Shown here: positions 1 through 50,018 of the stretch, piece by piece
Position numbering within the stretch: the first letter of the stretch is position 1
Layout of the letters: every line of letters begins with the position of its first letter
Assembly (NCBI RefSeq): GCF_030463535.1
Contig: NC_132891.1
Span: forward strand, 12,249,949-12,313,948
Direction: 5' to 3'
DNA from: Salminus brasiliensis
Taxonomy: Eukaryota > Chordata > Actinopteri > Characiformes > Bryconidae
DNA length: 64,000 nucleotides
Made by a program: the position numbers and the translations under genes
Notes under the pieces: model-generated
Database searches by the model: none
Told to the model about the DNA's origin: nothing
Seen by the model: the letters and a program-made list of their open reading frames with translations, nothing else

Positions 1-65
1 ACACCATTTTACAGAGTCAAATAACTGAGAAACTGTACGAGTCAAAATAAACAGGCTTGTAATAC

Positions 66-32621
<32,556 letters not shown>

Positions 32622-32630
<9 letters not shown>

Positions 32631-32640
32631 CTTGCGATTC
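32622..32640 (-). promoter_or_regulatory. ubr4: Start context of ubr4 overlapping a YY1-type site
   Basis: On the minus strand the start reads CGCAAGATGGCGTCG. AAGATGGCG matches the core of the YY1 consensus, which often overlaps the initiator ATG of housekeeping genes with TATA-less promoters. No TATA box is visible upstream. Transcription therefore probably begins shortly upstream of 32630; the exact site cannot be read. Confidence 0.55.
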
Positions 32641-32826
32641 TCTATTAGAGTCTAGCGGAGGAAATGAGGTTAATCACCAGGCGCAGATCAACAGGACGTG
32701 TCGTCACACGTAAACATCAAGAAACGACCTCACTACAACAATTAAGAGATTACTGAGATTACTTACTGTAGTGTAATACACGTATCTAAATCTCCTTTGG
32801 CATCAATAAAGAAGCTGTCTAGTCAA

Positions 32827-33315
32827 TGTCTGTCAAATGTTTGTGGACACACTTTCTAAAGAATGCATTCAGCTACATTAAGTTGCATCTATTGCTGAAA
32901 CAGATGTGCAAATACACTCACACGCAGCTTGCCTAGTGCCTGTAGAGAAGTAATATAGCCAATAGATTAGGACTCTCTGGAGCAGATAAACATGAAGCTA
33001 CTGGCACGTGTCTAATGCCAGGCGTGAGGGCATGCCATGATAAAGCCCCCCAGCACTGAGCTGTGGAGCAGTTCAGCATTCCAATACAATTTGGGATGAG
33101 CTGGGGCGGTGGTCCTCCAACATCCTGACCTCACTAACACTAGACACTAAATGCAATAAAATTCTCACAGCATTGCTCCACAATCTAGCAGAAAACCATC
33201 TCTTGACAGAGTGTAATTCCAACAAAAGAAGGATAATCTATTTTGAATACTTTTGATTTTGGAAAATACAATATATAAGCAGATGTCCCAATACTTTTGT
33301 CCATATAGTCTGTCT
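32827..33315 (-). mobile_element. Non-autonomous DNA transposon, copy A
   Basis: This roughly 480 bp element lies upstream of ubr4, in minus orientation relative to copies C and D. Its right end is CCCAATACTTTTGTCCATAT and its left end contains TTTGTGGACACAC and GAATGCATTCAGCTAC. The interior contains GGACTCTCTGGAGCAGATAA and GCAGTTCAGCATTCC, shared with the other copies. No transposase is encoded. The family has many copies in characin and catfish genomes; superfamily not assigned. Confidence 0.8.
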
Positions 33316-33363
33316 CTCTATGTATGTATGTATGTATCTGGAATGTGCTCTGTTTACAATGAT

Positions 33364-33408
33364 TACACACACACACACACACACACACAACACAACACAA
33401 CACAACAA
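33364..33408. repeat. (CA)n / (CACAA)n microsatellite
   Basis: A CA run of about 25 bp is followed by CAACA-type units, just beyond the end of transposon copy A. Confidence 0.95.
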
Positions 33409-33409
33409 C

Positions 33410-35761
33410 AGTGTTTCAGATCTCAGTTTTATTATTAATCATTTCATCTTGTGACAAGGCTCAGATCTGAAACTGAATTCATTCACCTGGACATTAGATA
33501 AACTTAAACAAATTAACGACGACACAATCTAATCCAGGTCTTTTAATATTTAGTAATAAAGTCACTAGGGCCCTCAAGCGCACAGTACACTTGCTTCTGC
33601 ATATCTTGTTAATTCTAACTGAAACACAATAAAACTAAAGTGGTTTTTGGCAAGCCTTTGTAACCTAAAATGCAATCAGTGACTTTTGGTCATTTTATAA
33701 TAGTAAAAATTCTAATTCAAGATCTCTGTAATGCAATTTGTTCTAGTTAATATTCAAACGTCAGATATTATTGACATTTCCAGTAAAAAACAAATATAAA
33801 AAAAACGAATAAAAACTTTAACTATGCCCGGGCAACATATTTACAGTAATCTTGTCTGGTCATGTTACGTCTGATTTACATGAAATCTCAATTGTGTGAT
33901 CTATATTTCTATTTTACGAACACTGCAATATTAGTATTAGACATGATTCTTACTTCTCAAAAGCAAACTGAAGTAATCTAAGACTATATTTTAGAGATCT
34001 AAAAGCGCATAAATCTGGAACACACACTACAGGAAGTCAAAACTAAATTACAGCAATCTTGAATCGCATGTATACATCTTTAATTGGACCAAATTTTACA
34101 CAACTCAATGGTGACCAAACTAGTCTGAGGACTAGTATATATCTGATGATAGTAGTAAATATTCTATAGTTGGTGTCTGAAATTAGAATTTCTACTAGAA
34201 AAGCACACATAACAGATCTTGGATTTAAGATTTTACAAGTACAAGGGTATGCCATAGTGGGTTTTTTCAAACTTGCTTCGAGTGACTTACTTCAATTATA
34301 TTAGCATTAAAGCTCAATCTCAAAACTGAAAAAACAAACTACCGACACCAAGCATGTCTTGGTCAATCAACTTTGTTTAGGGTAAAGGGGGAAAACTGCA
34401 TACATTAGGTTCTTCAGTGAATTTCAAGTCACCATATGGCACTGATCAATCTAGCGCATTACAACAGTCTTTACTGTGTTCAGTCCACCTGTACTGCAGT
34501 TTCACATTTTCCAGCTTCAATATATCTGAATCAATTCACTTCAAAGTTAGTTAAGGATAACTCAAGGGCAGGAAAACATAAAAATGTGCAAGGCAAATTG
34601 AATGCATGACTGCGCTTGGAAAACACTGGGCAGTGCTCCAGGCCCTGTAGCCCCTGTGCAGTTTCACAACTTCTTGCTTCAAACACGCTAAACATCCAAA
34701 TAAGAAACAAGGGCTCAATAAATAAATACTGATATGAGTCAGGCATACTGGAACTACGAGATGGAGTAAGGCCTCCAGGACCAGAGGGGAGCAGTACATG
34801 CCATACAAGAGTTTTTAACATCAACTTAAAAGTACAAACATGGCCCAAATTCCTTGAGCAAACCAGGGAAAACACAAGGCATTTTCAGAACTGTTGGCTT
34901 AACCAAACACTAAACAGGCAAGTCTTCACTCTCTCACCACACTCAACACAATTCATCCTACAGTTGAGGGAAAAACAATTGATTTTATTGGTTATTCTGA
35001 ACTCAAAGTCAACTGATCTGTTCACCTTTACATACATAAAAAACAATTCCTGTGTCAGTAATCTATATATTTTGTTTTTCATCTGGTTGTGAAAGTACAT
35101 GGGTACACCTATTAGATCTGTATAAAGGCTGACTCAGTGCCAGTAGATACAGGCAAAATAAAATGCACTAAACCTCAAAGTTTGGCCATTGCACTAATTG
35201 ACATTAAAATATTTAAAAAGTCAACCTATAAGTTAAAAGGTATATAATTACATATTGTATGTTAATTTGTACAGTGTTATCATTCACATATTATTTAAAC
35301 TAGAGATCAATATCTATAATTTTCATAATTTTTAATCATTTTGCTATTCACATTTACGCAACCGGAAAACATAAGTTCTGTGGCAATCTGAATAATCCCA
35401 AATAATTTATTTCAAAAACATGGAAAATGGGCCTAAATTTACAAAGGAACTTACCTCTGAAACCACAATAAATTAAAGACAAACTGCTTAGTGGTGTGGC
35501 CAGATGTTAAGACAGTGTGTTTCAAATGAAGATGACAAACACAAAAAACAAAACAAAACAAAAAAACAAACACAAAAAAAAAACAACACACACCATATAC
35601 TGTGCCATCATCCTCAACAGTTGGCTGCAAAAACTTCAAAAACTCCCACAATGCTTATTTTGTGATCTTGCAGTTTGACATGGGCATCAGCTGGTCTCCT
35701 ACCATCAGTGTGGCAATCGCGTGGCAGAAAAGGCGCAGATTGTCAGGCCTGGAACTGCCCT
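33410..35761 (-). other. emc1: Spacer and probable emc1 3' UTR
   Basis: This AT-rich stretch lies between the emc1 stop codon at 35762 and the repeats upstream of ubr4. It has no supportable gene. Minus-strand AATAAA signals occur at 35406-35411 (about 350 bases past the stop), 34984-34989 and 33428-33433. Any of these could end emc1 transcripts; the sequence alone does not decide. A polypurine run with AAACAAAACAAAA lies near 35540-35585. Confidence 0.5.
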
Positions 35762-44075
<8,314 letters not shown>

Positions 44076-44340
44076 TGCTGCAGACACTCGGATCCCAAGA
44101 GTCTCAGCGGTTAAGGACCCCACAACCACTACGGTCACTAGCGATTTGTTTATTACCGGCTAAAGGAGACCAAACTCCTGTAACAAGGTATGTTCAGTTA
44201 TTTCACACTGTAGTTTCCAGTTTTACCTAACAAATAAACAGTGCTTACGTTTGCCCGTACTTTGTATGAATGCTGTTGGTGTTAATACAGTCAGGCAGTT
44301 CTGCTGACTGCCTTTACGCTTGAAAGCAGTGGTTCCCATC
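44076..44340 (-). promoter_or_regulatory. emc1: emc1 promoter region
   Basis: The region directly upstream of the emc1 ATG shows no TATA box at a sensible distance. It holds a few CpG sites and the word GGTCACTAGCG. The start of transcription cannot be fixed. In human the gene on the other side of the EMC1 promoter is MRTO4; it is not present here. Confidence 0.4.
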
Positions 44341-44834
44341 CTGAAGCCGGTCACCCACCCGAACCATGGATGCTGTAAGGTGGGACTGTAGGTGGGCACA
44401 AGTATACATATACACTGATCTGGTCTGAGAGATGTAATGCAAGAGTTTAACCATCAATTCATAGTTTATTTAAGGCCATGTTCTTGTTAGACGTCAGGAA
44501 CCTCAATTGGTTCAACCTCTTGTTGGTTGAATTATGTACCACTTACCATAATGCAACAATAACCATCAGTCATGAATGTCATTAATAAAAATGAATGCAA
44601 TATGAATCTGCTTCCTTCCTTCTTCCTTATTTTGTGCCTGCACAAGATGTATAGGTCTTTGGTGTACTGTAAATATTAGACCGCTGCCCTTTACACTGTC
44701 TAAGAATGACTACTGGACCAACAAAAATGTTAAAAAGGTATTATAAGCCCCAAGAGTACATTTGATATTAAATATCAGTATTTAATTTAACCACTCTGGA
44801 ATCGAAGGCTGTAAGGCAGGAATGTTCATACATG

Positions 44835-44975
44835 TCAGTCTATCACAGGAGACCACACAGACCCATTCACTTAGATCTAGGGGCAATTTAATACCTACAA
44901 TTTGTGAGTTCTTAGGAGGTTGGAAGAAACTCGGAGCACCCAGAGAAAATCCACAGGGAGAACACGCTAAGCTCT
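44835..44975 (+). repeat. Dispersed repeat fragment beside the minisatellite
   Basis: CCCATTCACTTAGATCTAGG then GGGCAATTTAATACC, GGTTGGAAGAAACTCGGAGC and CCCAGAGAAAATCCACAGGG (then AGAACACGC) match a repeat motif spread through fish genomes. It ends near where the 31-bp repeats begin. Confidence 0.6.
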
Positions 44976-45049
44976 TTACAAACAGGAGAAGGGTTGGATT
45001 CTTTTCTGCCAGTGCTGGCTGGCATTTCACCCAGCACATTATGCAGCAC

Positions 45050-45415
45050 AGCATCCGGAACATCCTAATGCACCTAGCACACCAACGGGCACTTTTTAAA
45101 GCAGCCTGCACACCAACTGGTACATTTCAAGGCTGCCGGTACACCAACCTGCACATCCTAAAGCTCCTGGCACATCAACTGGCATACCTAAAAGCAGCCG
45201 GCACACCAACTAGTATATCTTAAGGCAGCTGGCACACCAACCTGCATATCTTAAAGATCCTGGCACATCAACTGGCATACCTAAAAGCAGCCGGCACACC
45301 AACTGGTATATCTTAAGGTAGCTGGCACACCAACTGGCACATGGTACATCAGTCAGCACACCAACAAGCACATCTTTCAGCAGCAGGAACACCAAGCGGC
45401 ATAATCCAAAGGAGC
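45050..45415 (-). repeat. 31-bp minisatellite, left (inverted) arm
   Basis: About eleven diverged 31-bp units run here, typically GCACACCAACTGGTATATCT then TAAGGCAGCTG. Reverse complemented they match the units of the right arm (GTTGGTGTGCC against GTTGGTGTACT), so the arm is the same repeat in opposite orientation. Three units form a 93-bp block that occurs twice (about 45168-45260 and 45261-45353). Confidence 0.88.
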
Positions 45416-45417
45416 TG

Positions 45418-47290
45418 GCTGCTGTGAGATGTGCTGGTTGATGGGCCAGTTGCAGTGAGATGTGCTGGTTGATGGGCCAGCTGCTGTAAGCTGTGCTGGT
45501 TGGAGTACCAGCTGCTGTCATATGTGCTGGTTGGTGTACGACTGCTGTGAGATGTGCTGGTTGGTGTACGACTGCTGAGAGATGTGTTGGTTGGTGAACC
45601 AGCTGCTGTGAGATGTGTTGGTTGGTGAACCGGCTGCTGTGAGATGTGCTGGTTGGTGAACCGGCTGCTGTGAGATGTGCTGGTTGGTGAACCGGCTGCT
45701 GAGAGATGTGCTTGTTGGTGAACTGGCTGCTGTGAGATGTGCTGGTTGGAGTACCAGCTGCTGTGAGATGTGCTGGTTGATGGGCCAGTTGCTGTAAGAT
45801 GTGCTGGCTGGTGCACCGGCTGCTGTTAGATGTGCTGGTTGGTTTTATGGCTGCTGTTAGATGTGCTGGTTGGTGCACTGGCTGCTGTAAGATGTGCTGG
45901 CTGGTGCACCGGCTGCTGTAAGATGTGCTGGCTGGTGCACCGGCTGCTGTAAGATGTGCTGGTTGGTTTTACGGCTGCTGTGAGATGTGCTTGTTGGTGT
46001 ACTGGCTGCTGGGAGATGTGCTAGTTGGTTTTACGGCTGCTGTGAGATGTGCTGGTTGGTGTACTGGCTGCTGTGAGATGTGCTAGTTGGTTTTACGGCT
46101 GCTGTGAGATGTGCTGGTTGGTGTACTGGCTGCTGTGAGATTTTCTGGTTGGTGTACTTGCTGCTGTGAGATGTGCTTGTTGGTGTACTGGCTGCTGTGA
46201 GATGTGTGGGTTGGTTTTACGGCTGCTTTGGGGTGTGCTGGTTGGTGTACCGGCTGCTGTGAGATGTGCTGGTTGGTGTACTGGCTGCTGTCATATGTGC
46301 TGGTTGGTTTTACGGCTGTTTTGGGATGTGCTGGTTGGTGTACTGGCTGCTGTGAGATGTGCTGGTTGGTGCACTGGCTGCTGTAAGATGTGCTGGCTGG
46401 TGCACCGGCTGCTGTAAGATGTGCTGGCTGGTGCACCGGCTGCTGTAAGATGTGCTGGTTGGTTTTACGGCTGCTGTGAGATGTGCTTGTTGGTGTACTG
46501 GCTGCTGGGAGATGTGCTAGTTGGTTTTACGGCTGCTGTGAGATGTGCTGGTTGGTGTACTGGCTGCTGTGAGATTTTCTGGTTGGTGTACTTGCTGCTG
46601 TGAGATGTGCTTGTTGGTGTACTGGCTGCTGTGAGATGTGTGGGTTGGTTTTACGGCTGCTTTGGGGTGTGCTGGTTGGTGTACCGGCTGCTGTGAGATG
46701 TGCTGGTTGGTGTACTGGCTGCTGTGAGATGTGCTGGTTGGTTTTACGGCTGTTTTGGGATGTGCTGGTTGGTGTACTGGCTGCTGTGAGATGTGCTGGT
46801 TGGTGTACTGGCTGCTGTAAAATGTGCTGGTTGGTGTACCGGCTGCTGTGAGATGTGCTGGTTGGTGTACTGGCTGCTGTGAGATGTGCTGGTTGGTTTT
46901 ACGGCTGTTTTGGGATGTGCTGGTTGGTGTACTGGCTGCTGTGAGATGTGCTGGTTGGTGTACTGGCTGCTGTAAAATGTGCTGGTTGGTGTACTGGCTG
47001 CTGTGAGATGTGCTGGTTGGTTTTACGGCTGCTTTGGGGTGTGCTGGTTGGTGTACCGGCTGCTATGAGATGTGCTGGTTGGTGTACTGGCTGCTGTGAG
47101 ATGTGCTGGTTGGTGTACTGGCTGCTGTGAGATGCGCTGGTTGGTGTACTGGCTGCTGTAAAATGTGCTGGTTGGTGTACTGGCTGCTGGCGTTCCAGCT
47201 GCTGTGTAATGTGCTGGTTGGTGTATGGCTGCTAGTGTTCCAGCTGCTTTAGGATGGCTGGTTGGTGTGCCGACTACTTTAAGACACACG
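45418..47290 (+). repeat. 31-bp minisatellite, right (main) arm
   Basis: About 60 tandem 31-bp units, consensus GTGCTGGTTGGTGTACTGGC then TGCTGTGAGAT, fill 1.87 kb. Variants (GGTTTTACGG for GGTGTACTGG; TTTGGGGTGT; TGTAAAATGT) recur in the same order in larger blocks. The array decays at its right end (TTTAAGACACACGTGCC). Long open frames on both strands are a consequence of the repeat and do not indicate a gene. Confidence 0.95.
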
Positions 47291-47736
47291 TGCCGGACTG
47301 GTTTAAAAACTACTAGCCAGCACGCAGGGATTCAACCCCCGACTGACAAGACGGACAAGAAGATAAAACTGACAACCCCAACCCCCTGGATTTGTGCGGC
47401 ACCATCACAAGGTATGTACTGTTTATGTGTATATTTTTTGTGTTGTTCATATAGTAATAAAATAGACTGTACATTATTTTTGCTGGGTTTAATATATTGG
47501 CTGACCCACAAGGAATTTGTTATTCAATTTTTGCAGTTTTTTACATTTTGACAGAATGATGAATGGATAAAATGCTTTAATAAAATATTTTTTACGTTGA
47601 CTTACAATGTAATATAATACTATATATTACAAGGCATATGCTTTAAACATACTTTTGCAATCTAGGCACATATTCAGTTTACAGTATCTTAAAATACTGT
47701 ATCAATACCGTTATCCTTTAATAAGAATATTACCGT

Positions 47737-47902
47737 TATTATTATTATTATTGTTATTATTATAATAACTTAGTATGAATCAAATACTAATAATAAAATA
47801 TTATGAAACAAATAATAATTACAAATCATTAATAATTATTGATAATAATAATCATCATCGTCATTATTATTATTACTATTATTATTATTATTAATATTAT
47901 GT
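47737..47902. repeat. Impure (ATT)n microsatellite
   Basis: ATT, AAT and TAATAA units fill about 165 bp, with a short CATCATCGTC interruption near 47852-47862. They separate the minisatellite side from the GC-richer promoter region that starts at about 47905. Confidence 0.9.
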
Positions 47903-47936
47903 TTAGCTCTCCACGCCGCCCTCTCTCCTCCTCACG

Positions 47937-47966
47937 CGAATGTCTCGTGACATTCGATGTGACGTA
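47937..47966. promoter_or_regulatory. Perfect 8-bp palindrome arms and CRE-like site
   Basis: CGAATGTC-TCGT-GACATTCG is a perfect 8-bp stem with a 4-nt spacer (47937-47956). TGACGTAA, a CREB/ATF-type half-palindrome, follows at 47960-47967. They lie in the CpG-richer sequence upstream of the oxidoreductase gene; that they regulate it is inference. Confidence 0.4.
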
Positions 47967-48020
47967 ATCAAGGAAGTAAGCAGGAGCAGCCTATCTTCAT
48001 TCAGTGAACTGTTGGAGGCA

Positions 48021-48305
48021 GTGGCTGTGTCTAAAACGTAGCACATGCTGCCTACTCAGACAGTATATCGAGGCAGGAAGGCACCTAATCATGTCTGAAT
48101 CTAGTGTTTGCATCCGAAGCTGCGCGACGAGACACCTGCGTTTGACCAGTCTTTGAAGGCTAGCTAATAGTCAGCAGTAATCTGTCAGTATTTAGTAGGC
48201 GTGCGTCGATACGTCCAGCTGGTACCTTCATCACGCCTCCTTCTAAGGCTCCAACTTGTAGGCAGCAAGGCGTTGAGGCAGCTACCTTCACTTCCAGACA
48301 CAACC
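48021..48305. mobile_element. MITE-like element in the oxidoreductase 5' region
   Basis: The left end GGCTGTGTCTAAAACGTAGC (then ACATGCTGCCT) is answered 280 bp away by a right end whose reverse complement is GGTTGTGTCTGGAAGTGAAG (then GTAGCTGCCT). The arms are imperfect. No frame is encoded. A GGCTAGCTAATAG word lies inside. No clear target duplication is visible. Confidence 0.55.
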
Positions 48306-48480
48306 AATGAGTCTGCGCTGGCGCTGATTATCACACTGTAGAAGAGCAGAGACGCGGAGAGCTGCAGGGAGAGGAAGGTAGATCCCGGGTCAGTCCTGTT
48401 GAACTGCGGTGTGTTGATTCCTCAGTCACTGTGTTTTAACCGGCTCGTTAAAGAGGGTGTTTTCTAATGCTGGTTCAGTA
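48300..48480 (+). promoter_or_regulatory. Candidate promoter and 5' exon of the oxidoreductase gene
   Basis: A CCAAT box at 48304-48308 is followed by GC-rich sequence (GAGACGCGGAGAGCTGCAGG) and a possible donor, GAGGAAG then gtagat, near 48378. A short untranslated first exon spliced to the coding exon at about 50006 (ttttag) would be typical, but splicing cannot be proved from sequence. Confidence 0.35.
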
Positions 48481-48634
48481 GCCTATGCTTCATACACTCG
48501 GACTGTAGCCAGCTTATCTGGCAAAATTGGAAAGTGTGCTTTTAAAAATCTATATGATAAAAAAATATAGTAGGTGTACAATCTTTTAAATAACATATAT
48601 AGCAAGAAATTGATCTTCATGTTGGATAGACATT

Positions 48635-48705
48635 CTAAGGTTCTGTATGGTGCTGAAAAGAGGTTCTCATTATAATAGTGGAACCCTTTTGGTGCTGCTT
48701 TGCAA
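48635..48705. repeat. Foldback-element fragment
   Basis: AAGGTTCTGTATGGTGCTGA, then AAGAGGTTCTC and GTGGAACCCTTTTGGTGCTG, is an imperfect hairpin also seen at 57628-57690 (GGTTCTGTATAATACTGAAA). Both are fragments of one MITE-like family. Confidence 0.55.
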
Positions 48706-50018
48706 TAACCATTTAAGCATCCAAATGTTAATTGAGTTGAGTATGAATAATTATATATAGAATTATTGTCTTTATAGTTCCGACAGCCATGCAGGGAGGC
48801 GCGGATGAATCAATGCGAGGCCACAGAGCAGGACAGCGGGCAGCAGGGAAGTGGAGAGCCAGGTTTAGCAGTACCAGGATGGAACAGTTGGGACAGGGCA
48901 TTTCAATACATGGAAAAGAGAGAGAACCAGAAAGGAGGGAAAACACAAGGGGTTAGGAGGGGGTTTAAGGCCTTCATTCTGACTGTATCAGTAAGGATAT
49001 CAGGTTCAGCCCACAAAAATAGTTCTGTGTTGCCTGGGGTTTTTTAAGCTGCTGTTGCAATAAACTGAGGAATGCCAAAGTCACAGTTACAGTCAGACAT
49101 CAGTGTTTGTGGAAAGTAGATGGCTGTGACCATTCAGTTTAAAAAATGGCTTTAAAAAGTTGTACATCAATTTTAATTCTAAACTACGAACTTGTGATCA
49201 AACAGACAGGGGCACTGTCAGAATATTTTACGCATTGTGAGTCTTATGAAATGTCGTGTAAAATAGCTGTGCAAACATGAACATTTTGCAAAAAGTATGT
49301 GTATTGCTATAAAGCTTATGCATAGGGCTAGGAATTCACCCAGCATTGCATCACTTAGTCAAGTGCACACAGTTCAGGGTTAAACTATTACTCAGAAGAC
49401 GCTTCCTATCTTCTATTAAAACTGCACTTTGGCTGCAGTACTGTCAGCTGAAAAGATTTGAAGATTTCTTTATGTTCTTTATGTTAGAAGCCATTTCTTT
49501 CATAATGTAATTTATTTACTCTACATGAGTAATGATCACACAGGAAATGTGTAGAAATATTCGAATTGTAATTTGGTACTCTGATGAAGTCGAGTCAAAT
49601 TAGAGATTAACAGAAACATACACTTTGACCTGAGACGTTCAAACAGTGTTTGAAGTCCAGAGCTTGCTTCTTTATTTTTGCTCTGTTGCTGCGAGGCTAA
49701 TGTCGTTAAAAAGTAATAGAAGTGTAATCCCATGCAGTAGCATTGCTCCCATGCAGTAGCATTGCACCAATGCCGTTACAATCCTAAATCATGACAATAA
49801 AGCTGCATTAAATTGTAATTTAAACATAATTTCAAACAAACCGTATGAAAAATGGACAAAAGTACAGAAAATTCACATGTTGAAGTGCTGAGATTCCGAT
49901 GCTATATTTGTAATATCTTCTTCTAATATCTTTTTATAGATTACGTTATGCCATACAGTGTCAGAAACGTGTCTTTAGGATCTGACAGAGACTTTCTTTA
50001 TTTTAGACTGTTCTGATC

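Noticed and set aside
45210..45878. A 222-codon minus-strand open frame (HQPAHLTAA-type repeats) and other long frames on both strands of the minisatellite
   Set aside because: The 31-bp unit is not a multiple of three, so it is read in all three frames in turn, and the unit happens to lack stops in several frames. The frame crosses the orientation switch, has no splice or promoter context and resembles no protein.
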